Source: Albugo candida
Lineage: Eukaryota > Oomycota > Peronosporomycetes > Albuginales > Albuginaceae
Direction of reading: 5' to 3'
NCBI GenBank assembly: GCA_905220665.1
Contig: CAJNAR010000153.1
Span: 248,001-312,000, forward strand
DNA: 64,000 bases
Below, piece by piece: positions 55,109 to 64,000 of this stretch. Under the pieces are notes generated by a model. It saw only the letters and a list, made by a program, of their open reading frames with translations. It did not search any database and had not been told where the DNA came from. The translations under genes were made by a program, and so were the position numbers. Every line of letters begins with the position of its first letter. The stretch's first letter is position 1.

Positions 55109-55739
55109 TCAACGAGAAGTAAATGCGCATCCGCCTTTGACATCCCACACATTCTCAATAGTCACACCCGTGTACCCCTTGATCTCGTCGAGGAAGCAAT
55201 GAAGATTTGCTATTTGGAAGCTTGTGGAGCCAAAAGAGTAGAATTCGGAAGAGAGTTCACGAGAATAAGAAGTGTTCTTCCTGTCCATATGGTGAAACAC
55301 GTACCCATAAACGTACACAATATGAGTACGAGCTAAGTAGCTTTCCCCTGATCAAGCATCCTGATGCGAAAAGCTGATACTGATCCGAACCTCATTGTCT
55401 ACAGTGAGGAGTATAATCGCGCTGCCAGCAGCAAAATGGCAGCTTGTGTGTAACCCACGCGCCAACAGCATAACGGTGGATAGCGGTGTCAGAGGTGAGG
55501 AGAAGCGGGCCAAAACTTATATCATCATAACGTTTCGCAGTGCTCTTGCTGAAACGCGTTAAAAAAGATGTGTTTATCTCGTATTGAATAGGAACAAAGC
55601 TACTTTTTCGTTGCCCTTCGAAATCCCACGCTATTCTGCACAATTTTGGTTCTAGTGATGGTTTATTACAGGATTTCATACCCATACCGGACACATTTAC
55701 TTGCCTTTGCTCCATGGGATAGAAATAACAGCAGCGCAT
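55109..55739 (-). CDS. Hypothetical two-exon protein
   Basis: Exons 55739-55403 and 55332-55109 join in phase through a 70-nt intron (GTAGAC to CTACTTAG), giving 186 residues. The sequence has regular globular composition with alternating strands (CRIAWDFEGQRKSSFVPIQY; IVYVYGYVFHHM; IKGYTGVTIENVW) and seven cysteines. No signal peptide is visible at the chosen ATG, but an upstream exon supplying one cannot be excluded. No family recognised. The length and open frames argue for a real gene. Confidence 0.4.
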
Positions 55740-58463
55740 CAATCTTATTCTATAAATGCTTTATGAAACACGAGTAATTGCATTTTGGCATCGCAGCAGA
55801 TTGCTCAATGCTTGAAAATAGTTTGTGTGGTCTCATTGTGGCTCCCATTGAACTGTTACGTTCTTGGCAAAAAAAAATTATCGTAAAAGCCAAGTCTCAA
55901 AGTGTACCATGAGACGAGTTTTCTGCAGGCTGGCGTACATTTTTTGCATCACCCGATGCAAGATCATATTTTTAATTACGAAAACCAGGAAAGAGAGGCC
56001 CATATGGCTCTTGCATATTCCATTATAGCATGGTTGCTTTCTTCAATGAAATGAAGGCTATGGTGACTTGGGCGAGAGCTGTAAAGCATTATGATGGATA
56101 TAATCAAGAGCATCTTGAGTGGAAGGTGGTCATGGGATGATTGAGAATTGATTTGAATCTTTCCTCAGACTTACCAAGTGCTTCTTGCTCGGAAGCAGAG
56201 GTCCACCAGTCATGAGCCACACATTGCCGGTCTCATCATGCTATTGAATGGGAGACGACTTCATGTACTGCACCGGTGTGTTGTTTTGCTCTTTTCATCT
56301 ATCCTCGTGTTTTAGTCACTTACTTTACGCACATAGCTACACAACCAGTTTTTAGCAAGTATACTCAAAGAATGTTGAGAGCATGAATGTCTGTGCCCCT
56401 AGCTTTGCACGCAATTCTGGGCTATCATGCTGTCCCATCATAAGAATATGCGTACTACTTGTGAGAACGAGTTAGGACCATTTTAGCTCACACTGTTTTC
56501 TTCATATGAATCAGAACCGGCCTGCTTTTTGATCGACGTCTGGCAAAATCTTGCATCAGTTACGTCCAAAATTGAGAGCAACGTACACGATTTACCGCAC
56601 AATAGCGGTTGCCGCTCGAGCAAAGTATAATGACGACTAAATTTGTTTCGACAATTATTTGCTTGATTACCCTCTGTTGACACAATATCGTGGTGGGCTA
56701 ATCGAAAGTAGTCGACGAATATACAATGGGGCGTAGATGTACTGGATGTCAGGCAAGATGAAATAGCAAGAGATCATTCCCTAAGCGTCAAAATTTTCTG
56801 CAGCTCTGAAGGAAATGGTATAGATTGCGACAGTATTGTTTCGATAGAAGGAAGACAATAAGAGAAGCATTTGAATTCCACGCAGATCTCTTATACCAAA
56901 AGTGAAATGAATAATGGCAACCCTCTCATTTACACATTTATCTGCGCCAATTATATTCAAAGTAGTACTACCTTATGCTTATACAGTATTGACATCAACG
57001 TAGAACGGGAAAATAGCTATTTTATTGTGACAGACCAATTAGCGCATGTACATTAGTAGTATATATTTTACTAACCTCTTTGAATGCCAAGACAATCTGG
57101 ACTAATAATTATGCTTATAAGATTCAGAGAAAAAGGCATGACAGCTGATGATGGCTTGCTGTAGCCGAGCCTCTATTGAGCTTATTTGCACCGCCTCAAC
57201 ACGAGATGGTACACAACTTGTCACCGCCGAGACAACCGATGCGTCAACATCGGATGACTACCCATTGTTTCAGAAATATTTAAATTTTTGTGAGAAATGC
57301 GATTCCGCAATAGCTGGGAAATCTCCACTAAAAATTTAATTCTGTGGACATAAACTATCGTTGCGAAGGGACCTGTCCAACTATGTGACGTTTCCATCGA
57401 TTCGAATGTGTCCTGCGAGTGTATCGAAATGGACATTAGTGTAAATGTTATTCTCTCAAAAAAAATATGGCCCATTACGACTCAATTCCGAGGATTTGTC
57501 ATAGGTCTCAGTATAATCAGCGCTTCTTTCTCTAACATTAATTTAAAAGCACCTTGTCTCGATCACAATTTGGACCTTAGATTTACTCAAATCTGGCGAT
57601 CAATGCAACATGAAATAAGGCAACTGAGCAACTGTGGGGCAATTGCAAACTGAAGACTCAGCTGGGTCAATTATGTAGATATCGTGCACTTGGCGTGCAA
57701 CTATGTCCTTTGCGGTGAAAGCGCATCGACAATTGGAGCTGCAGCTACTTACCTCTCCATCTACTCGCTTTGAATCCCGGATTGCAGCAGAAGATTGGCT
57801 CTCCTCTCGCACCCAACTCAACCTGACTGAAAGCCCTGCGCTAATGCCCCTGCCGCCATCCGTGTTGCAGGTAGCTGGGGTACTCTAGCACCTAATTTAT
57901 CGATGTATCGATGCAACATAGTTCGTTCATATCGACACAAGCGAAAAGATACGATCGTCGCGGTATGTTACGGCATGATAGCCACACTTTGAAAAAACAT
58001 AAAATTAACGATTATATGGCACATTGGTTAAAAGTAAATAAGGATGGCGTCTTCTTGCTTATATTGAATATGACATCATCTTTATGCATTGAGAAATAGT
58101 GACAGAACTTGCAAGTTGGATGGAAGATGGTTCTGCATGAATCAAACGTGCTTTCTACCAGCACATGTATCGTCCTTTAACCAGCGCGCCCCATCCTCAT
58201 TTACGATTTGATTCAACGAAGCGACTTGCGCAGTCTTATAGGCTTCGAGCAAGATTGTGACTTAACGTGTTCACGCGCCGTACAACCTTCTACTCTTGTC
58301 AGTGGAATGCGGGAAATCTAGCAATCCGTCGATCACTCGTCGGTATGCATCTATCGAGCTTATCGATCCAACAGCTTTGTATTGGCGTTTTAGAAGTGCC
58401 TACTTAGAATTTGCGACGATCAGTAGTATTTGCTAAGTTTGTCGCTTATTTATCTCTTAATTT
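55740..58463. other. Gene-poor stretch with unresolved short frames
   Basis: About 2.7 kb without a recognisable gene. Plus-strand frames at 57151-57339 (63 codons from an ATG) and 57408-57653 have protein-like composition and could be exons of one gene, but the link between them was not found; the minus-strand frame 57475-57221 overlaps them and also starts with ATG. No repeats longer than about 10 bp or transposon remnants were noticed. Confidence 0.3.
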
Positions 58464-58781
58464 ATGGCGGACTTGCTGGCTGACGGTGCCAAATGTGTAT
58501 GCTTCTGCCCAGCTAAGTCAAGCCAGTTTGTATCGGTTTGCACCTGGCGGGATCTCAATCGAGAACATGATGCGTGTGATGATTGCCACCTCGAAAACGT
58601 TACTCTTTATCAGCTATTTGTACGGCTTCAAAGCATGCCTCGAGATACACTTTCGGGTGAACATGACATAGTATCAAGCCAGATTTTCCCACGAGATTCA
58701 GGGCCTAAGAGCGATGTTCTTGCTATTCTCATTGACGAGGATGCAATCGCCACATTCGTTTACCTCATCCAAAGCAATTAG
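58464..58781 (+). CDS. Hypothetical cysteine-rich small protein
   Basis: Intronless frame of 105 residues starting with ATG. The N-terminal half has six cysteines (KCVCFC, VCTW, DACDDC); the C-terminal half is regular and acidic (DSGPKSDVLAILIDEDAIA). No signal peptide. The CDDC pair near the middle could bind a metal. No family recognised, and an overlapping second frame makes it uncertain that this is the real reading frame. Confidence 0.35.
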   Translation: MADLLADGAKCVCFCPAKSSQFVSVCTWRDLNREHDACDDCHLENVTLYQLFVRLQSMPRDTLSGEHDIVSSQIFPRDSGPKSDVLAILIDEDAIATFVYLIQSN

Positions 58782-59434
58782 GAAGGAGAAGGAAATGTGT
58801 CAAGAAAGTTTTTGTTCAAACGTCGAGTGAGTGTTGAATGCCTAGAAAAATGGCTCACTGCTGAGAGAGCCCGTTTTGTAGATGTTGCGTCGTGCTATTT
58901 GGTATCAAGTCGATAGAGGATGGAGGGCCACACATTGTCAGCAGAAACTAATTTTGTGTGCGGAGCAGTTTGTCGCAGAAACGATCTGATTTAGACTGCT
59001 CAAAGTCGTGTAATGGAGCTGCTTCGATATGATCTCAGTCTGATATTCTCATGCATTCCACTTTTCTCGCCAGTGTTTTTGGTCCAATGCACACATCCTC
59101 AGCATTCATCAACCGCAGTTGTAACAACGTCGAGGATTACCAAATCTGCATGATAAGGAAATGAACAGATCGACTGATCTAGTTTTCACCTGAACGGAAA
59201 AAGTATACGTGTGTATCAAATGATAATAAGCATTAGTGTTATCACCCGTACCATCCAAATCATTTATCTCCAGAACGAGCATGTGCTCGCCCATTCAAGC
59301 CTGGACACGATACCATCATCGTTATAGCATATGTGCACAAAATGACGATCAGGAATTGCTTGCTGCTACCATATGACTTCCATTTGCCATTATTTATCCA
59401 TGCAAGGGTCACATCTTGATAATTTGTTCAAATT
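58782..59434. other. Intergenic, nothing firm
   Basis: A minus-strand frame (59294-59109) begins with ATG and a reasonable sequence (MLVLEINDLDGTGDNTN) but is short and without splice partner. The rest appears non-coding and includes the 3' flank of the methyltransferase gene. Confidence 0.35.
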
Positions 59435-60391
59435 CTATCTAAAAAGATCGACCGAAATTGACCTTGACCTCGAAAGTTTCCAAATCTCGATATCGTCTGC
59501 GCAACAATGAGGGTGATATTCGTCTGGACGAAGCTGGCGAAGATGAAAACCGCGAGACCGCATCAGTGACCAGAAATGTTCTTTCAAATCTAATTTCTCG
59601 TTATATCGGTGCTCATAAGATATCAGGACCAAGGTGTAAGGCCCACTCAAGTCGTCTAATACATCTAAAAGTGGTTCGATGGGATAAAGACGCGGTATAA
59701 TGCAGTCGGAAACCAGGATGATATCTGGGAAACATTCTCTTCCTTCGCGATCCGATAATAGAATATCGCTGGAGGACTTTCCCCAATCATAGGTTTGCAC
59801 CTCAGCACTAAGGTTGGGGTGCATGGCTTTGCAGAGAGCCACATTATCAACAATGAAAGGCTTGACGATTGCCATGTCGGATAATACCACATGACCAGCG
59901 CCGAGCAATGCTGCTGTTAAACCAACTGCTCCTGTGCCGCTTCCCAATTCCAGCACATATTTAGACTTTAGCTCGCAATTGCTTTCTGTTCTACCGTATC
60001 GATGCTCCAAATATTTCAAAAGTACACAGGCTGCAGGCCACACCTATCATTTTAGTGAAGAAACCGCATGAGACACTTTTTATGCTGTGCAACATACCGT
60101 CAACCCCGTGCCAAATCCATTCAGCTCACCTTGTTGCACTTGTTTTAATCTTAATATCTTGTTCGCAACATTTTGCTCAAAGATCGGCGATGCCGAGTAT
60201 GCGTCACGCCAAGTAAGAGTTCGCCATGCAGACGAAGAATAGTTTTCCTTTGTGTTTATCGCTAATGCGCTTGTTGAGTGTCCGCTATCACTGTGTGAAT
60301 AAGGTGAGGAGTTCTCGAGCTTCTGCTGGATGCCTTGTCGCAATAACTTCAAAAACTGAGTCTTTCCAGCGCTGACTTCATCGGACTTCAT
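59435..60391 (-). CDS. METTL21-like lysine methyltransferase
   Basis: Two exons, 60391-60098 and 60043-59435, joined at phase 0 by a 54-nt intron, give 300 residues. The seven-strand SAM-dependent methyltransferase core follows the Methyltransf_16 pattern: TVWPAACVLLKYLE before motif I, VLELGSGTGAVGL as motif I, HVVLSDM as the acidic end of strand 2, DIILVSDCI as motif IV, then LVLISYEHR. These enzymes usually trimethylate lysines of chaperones or elongation factors; the substrate here is unknown. The N-terminal 80 residues are polar and not conserved. Confidence 0.8.
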
Positions 60392-60695
60392 CCCTAACAA
60401 ATACCGCTACACCGGTATTGGCATTTTTTTACGGGCGAATCGAGGCAAATTTGTCGTGCGCCATAACAGAGCGATGACACCCACTAGCAATATTCACGAA
60501 ATCACGATGACAGAACCTCCGTCGAAGATACTCAGCCAATCCGATTCATGGTAGAAAATTTTTCGGGCAATTTATGCAAAGAGTCGCATCGGATTTCCAG
60601 AAGCTCCCATTCATGAATAAATTACAAACGCACCGATATTTTCATTTTTTGGGAAGCTTTTTTTAGGCTGTAAATTGTAATCATTTGCTAAGATA
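60392..60695. other. Divergent intergenic region
   Basis: 304 bp between the divergently transcribed methyltransferase and PX-protein genes, containing both promoters. An AT-rich patch near 60640-60690 precedes the PX start. Nothing else identified. Confidence 0.45.
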
Positions 60696-61424
60696 ATGAT
60701 TTTACAACAAAGTCGTCAAATGATCACGCCACGGTGGCTCTCCAGTGAGCAAAAGATACAATGGACTTCGTTCATGACACCGCGATTTTCTTGCAAATCA
60801 CCTCAATCTGAAGACTTAGATACGCCTCATCCATATGGAGCCACTTTACCGTACTCTTTATCGACCTATATCATGCATCCTTCTCGGGATACACAGTCGA
60901 TCGACACAATTTTCCAGATATCCATTCGATTAGACGGCATTGCCTACAGAGAAAATCATTGCCACTTTTTGATAGGCGTCGAAACCACGCGGTGCAACTA
61001 TATGCTATACAAAAGGTACACCCATTTCCGAACTTTAAGGCTTGAGCTCGAGCAAATTATGCGGAAATTGAGACATTGCCGAAAAGGGCCCTGTCGCCAA
61101 ATTTGCCAGTGGTTGGACCAGCTCAATATCCCACGGAGGTCATTTCCAAGGATACTGAGCAAGGCGGGTCGAGAAAGTAGAGCTATTCGAGTCGCCCAGT
61201 CTCGAGCCGCACATCTGGAAAGCTTCATGCAGCTATTGCTATCAATCTACCAGAAAGCACCTAAACGTCAACAGCGGTGCTGCGTCCGTGATAATTGCCC
61301 CGTGCTGTTTGCTATTCATTCATTTTTCAATCAGTATGAAGAAGTCTCCAAAGAAAAGCTTGTCAGTGAAGATTGTCGAAGACGGACGATGACGGGTGGA
61401 CATGTCACACGACTCACGGTGTAG
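60696..61424 (+). CDS. PX-domain protein
   Basis: Intronless, 242 residues. The central region fits a PX domain: first strands FQISIRLDGI and HFLIGVETT, the basic YKRYTHFRTLRLEL helix corresponding to the phosphoinositide-binding RRYSEF element, then the Pro-containing loop (NIPRRSFPR) and the helix RAAHLESFMQLLLSIY. PX domains bind PI3P on endosomes. No BAR, SH3 or other partner domain is attached, and the C-terminus is short and basic. The loop between the first helix and the Pro region is rich in Cys and Arg, which is not typical. Confidence 0.7.
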   Translation: MILQQSRQMITPRWLSSEQKIQWTSFMTPRFSCKSPQSEDLDTPHPYGATLPYSLSTYIMHPSRDTQSIDTIFQISIRLDGIAYRENHCHFLIGVETTRCNYMLYKRYTHFRTLRLELEQIMRKLRHCRKGPCRQICQWLDQLNIPRRSFPRILSKAGRESRAIRVAQSRAAHLESFMQLLLSIYQKAPKRQQRCCVRDNCPVLFAIHSFFNQYEEVSKEKLVSEDCRRRTMTGGHVTRLTV

Positions 61425-62045
61425 AATAGATTATACACTCAGTCTGAATGTATTCTTTTGACCATGTTTGACTAAATGTGTACAGATATTGCAACGGTCC
61501 TTCGTTTGGCACTATGCCAATTTTCATCGAAACGATCTGCTTCGATAAGGATCGAAGCGTAAGTGTTCGTCAGTGCTTCCGCCGCCAACTTGTTTTGGGC
61601 AATAACACAAGACGGAAAGTGCAGAGTCAAAAAGACGTGTAGCAACTATCAAGGAGGCTGGTCATTTTGTGAAATTCTGAAATCCATTGTAAACATTACA
61701 GCATTCATGTGATCATATTTTATTTCCAAGTACAAAAGTTGGTAAGCATTGATTACAATCTTGAATATATTCTTTGGGATTAACGATTACGGTATCGCGG
61801 GAATCGAGTCATACCATGCTTTAGATTTTTTACATTCGTGAAAGATGGTTTGAGACATTGATAGACATAACTGGGTGTGAGTCTAGGCATTACTGAAGAG
61901 TTCTGTTGAGTGAAGGGGGTATCTTGACACGATCAAGATACACAGCGCGGATTCGCCCGAAAGAAGCTTGTTACTATTATGCTTTGCAATAAATTCCCAA
62001 CACCTGAGTATCTCACCTTGCTTTAAGGAAAGTTTGGCTGAGAAA
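61425..62045. other. Intergenic, nothing recognised
   Basis: About 620 bp between two plus-strand genes. No domain-bearing frame or RNA gene seen. The open frame of the next gene extends back to 61968 without an ATG. Confidence 0.4.
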
Positions 62046-62453
62046 ATGCATCCGACACGCAGGCACCCCGCGCTCATAGTTTATTGTCTTGACGTTTACT
62101 TTGGCATGATACAGGAAAATGGCAACCTTGTACCCAAACCAAATTATTTCAAGTTTGGTAATATGAACAAAATCTGTGCAACTTCAACTCAGTCAGAATG
62201 GAAACGAGGCCAGTTCGTAAGGTATCTTGTTGAACCTTATACTTCAAACTTGTACTTCGTGCAAAGTCAAACGGGTATATGGAGATCTGTAACAGAAATG
62301 AACTTTCCTCTTCAAACTCTGGAGCAGGAAGAACTAAAGTGGTATAATCAGAAGACTCCAACCTTCGGTCTAATAGCTCCAGGATATTTCATCTCATGCA
62401 ATCGAGGTCGTCGGCTACTTGACATAGCACTGTGTGCTCGAATCCTGGTGTAG
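62046..62453 (+). CDS. Hypothetical protein
   Basis: Open frame of 135 residues from the first ATG. The frame continues 26 codons upstream from a TTG through a hydrophobic stretch, so an upstream exon supplying a start is possible. The sequence is globular (FVRYLVEPYTSNLYFVQSQ, TFGLIAPGYFISCNRGRR) with a WxxxTEMNFPLQTLEQEE stretch. No family recognised. It lies 310 bp before the NOL8-like gene. Confidence 0.4.
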   Translation: MHPTRRHPALIVYCLDVYFGMIQENGNLVPKPNYFKFGNMNKICATSTQSEWKRGQFVRYLVEPYTSNLYFVQSQTGIWRSVTEMNFPLQTLEQEELKWYNQKTPTFGLIAPGYFISCNRGRRLLDIALCARILV

Positions 62454-62762
62454 ACCACATTTGATGCCTAGTACACTTTACTATTCTGCTAGTACGAAGA
62501 CCCGCGTCGATATTGTCTCTTCTCGACGACCAATCCTCGCTTGATGCCTTTCTTTAGTGCTACTATCCTTTCACTAGAAGACTCCGTTCATGGATTCGAT
62601 AAGGATTCAATATAACTTGCTTCGCATCTATACCGCTTTTCAGCAACATTGGCAACCTGAGCAGCGCACCTTTCGTGGCTGCTGGGCACTTTTAGGACAA
62701 AGCCCTAAATGAGGTGTCATAGCACACTAGTCAGTGTACATGCTAAATGCAAGAGAATTCAG
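62454..62762. other. Intergenic, nothing recognised
   Basis: About 310 bp upstream of the NOL8-like gene, presumed promoter. No motif identified. Confidence 0.4.
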
Positions 62763-64000
62763 ATGACTGGATCACCAGTGCAATGTCACACCGAAGGCGC
62801 TAAAAGCTCGATACTCACACCACAGGTTAGGCTCTACATAGGAGGATTATCAAACGGTGAAAACATATTAGATCTACAGACGCGTATACAGTCATTCGTG
62901 GAGCAACAACGAACAAGTATGCACAGAAACTGTGCATTGATACTACCGATACAAGTCATGAAGGAAAAAGTTATATCAAAAGATGAATCGACCGTGCAGT
63001 TACGTGGATTCGGATATGCAGATTTCACAGGTGAAGATGTTTCGTCTGTTGTCATAGATATAATAAAGGTATTCAACAAAACGAAATGGCGAGGATCCGT
63101 TCTAAAAGTAGAGACTGCAAATCCTCATTACATTGAAAAGCTACGTAAAGAATGGATAGATGAGGAGAAACTTCAAAACATGAGGAGGGAACAGGCACAA
63201 GCAGAGAGACAACGGTATCTGACAAAGTGCCTCAATAAATCAACTAAGAGTGAAGCGCTTAATATGGCGATCAAATTTTCAGGAACCAGGCATAAGTTCA
63301 ATGACGATAAGAATGAACAAGGAGGAGAGAAAGCTGGAAATGGGAACGAATCGAGTATGGGCTCAGGCGATAGTTTTTTCAAATCTTTGAGCGTTGGTGA
63401 GGCAGTAGCTACAAAAAAGGATCCAAACAAACAACTTGGTGATGCATCGCCAGAAAAGAAAAGTGCGAACACGAAACGTCTCGAAGCTCTGAATCGGAAG
63501 TCAAAAACCAAAGAATCGCTCTCAATGAAGGAAAAGGGTATTGGAATTTCAGCTGTAGCCGGCATCTGTAATAAGAAAGTTATATTTGATGATGACGCAC
63601 AGCCGATCCTTTCATCCAAAACGGAAGAGGACGTCTATTCGGATGACACTGAAGCTCAAGATTGGATGATAACGGCAGATGCTGGGACTGAAATGAAATC
63701 TTTAAAGATACTCGAGTTTGGATCAGATTCCGGCGACGATGTCGCTGAACATGAAAGTAGTGTTTTCGCTGTTCGCCCTGAGTTCACGGGAGTAAAAGGA
63801 AAAGAGCTGTTCGAACTTCAAAAATCTTACAAGGGTGACTCACGATTTCGTCTGGATACGCGATTCATGGAGGAGTTTTTGGATCCTTTTGATGATACGG
63901 ATATGAAGAAGACTCAAGGCGATTATAGCAATATGGAATCATATATCCAGTCCTTTCGCCAAGATGATAGTGCACATGAGAAGACGGGTGAACCAAGCGA
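62763..64000 (+). CDS. NOL8-like RRM protein, cut by the window end
   Basis: The frame opens at the ATG at 62763 and remains open to the last base, giving at least 412 residues. An RRM lies at about residues 22-110, with RNP2 LYIGGL and RNP1 RGFGYADF, followed by a basic helix (LRKEWIDEEKLQNMRREQAQ) and a long Lys/Ser/Asp-rich linker. Near the window end, LFELQKSYKGDSRFRLDTRF matches the motif that closes NOL8, a nucleolar protein of ribosome biogenesis (family knowledge). The first RRM strand starts soon after the ATG, supporting the chosen start. No intron is needed in the visible part. The stop lies outside the window. Confidence 0.68.
   Translation, partial: MTGSPVQCHTEGAKSSILTPQVRLYIGGLSNGENILDLQTRIQSFVEQQRTSMHRNCALILPIQVMKEKVISKDESTVQLRGFGYADFTGEDVSSVVIDIIKVFNKTKWRGSVLKVETANPHYIEKLRKEWIDEEKLQNMRREQAQAERQRYLTKCLNKSTKSEALNMAIKFSGTRHKFNDDKNEQGGEKAGNGNESSMGSGDSFFKSLSVGEAVATKKDPNKQLGDASPEKKSANTKRLEALNRKSKTKESLSMKEKGIGISAVAGICNKKVIFDDDAQPILSSKTEEDVYSDDTEAQDWMITADAGTEMKSLKILEFGSDSGDDVAEHESSVFAVRPEFTGVKGKELFELQKSYKGDSRFRLDTRFMEEFLDPFDDTDMKKTQGDYSNMESYIQSFRQDDSAHEKTGEPS

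Overview
The window reads as nuclear DNA of a gene-dense eukaryotic microbe, most likely an oomycete of the white-rust (Albugo) type. This is inferred from small GT-AG introns (nearly all 49-85 nt), intergenic gaps that often fall below 100 bp, moderately AT-rich composition, a flagellate gene set (a CEP162-like protein and a kinesin-13), oomycete-style multidomain signalling proteins, and an archaeal-type cofactor-independent phosphoglycerate mutase. No rRNA, tRNA, CRISPR, plasmid or intact transposon was found. Gene models were built by joining exons by eye and were accepted only where intron phases agreed across the whole gene. Names rest on motif recognition, not on database searches.

Left part (1-24 kb): a Bre1-like histone H2B ubiquitin ligase; a membrane-anchored TKL-type kinase; a VPS9-domain Rab GEF; an RWDD2-like protein; ribosomal protein eL28; a FYVE/F-box/SAM/trypsin-like protease fusion; a MYND zinc-finger protein; a CEP162-like coiled-coil protein with a GC-AG intron; a HAD-family phosphatase; an ApgM-type phosphoglycerate mutase; and a CENP-L-like kinetochore protein. 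An unexplained run of six short hairpins lies between the first two genes.

Middle part (24-42 kb): a 7.5-kb intronless HEATR5/Laa1-like HEAT-repeat gene shares a 73-bp intergenic stretch with a divergent SR splicing factor that has a 24-nt microexon. They are followed by RICTOR (TORC2), mitochondrial ribosomal protein uL4m and a kinesin-13 with eleven exons.

Right part (42-64 kb): a small multi-span membrane protein; an F-box-MATH-UBL-UBL-ZZ protein that looks like USP7 without its protease domain; Tim9; an RNase P Rpp14/Pop5-type subunit; and a large polytopic membrane protein. From about 50.2 to 59.4 kb the density of recognisable genes collapses. That stretch holds one short secreted protein, a few lineage-specific multi-exon reading frames and much unassigned DNA. 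Recognisable genes resume with a METTL21-like methyltransferase, a PX-domain protein and a NOL8-like RRM protein cut by the window edge.

Most genes are independent housekeeping units. Shared themes are ubiquitin signalling (Bre1, two F-box fusions), endosomal or phosphoinositide traffic (VPS9, FYVE, PX, HEATR5) and mitosis or cilia (CENP-L, kinesin-13, CEP162). The two F-box fusions are the most unusual proteins here.
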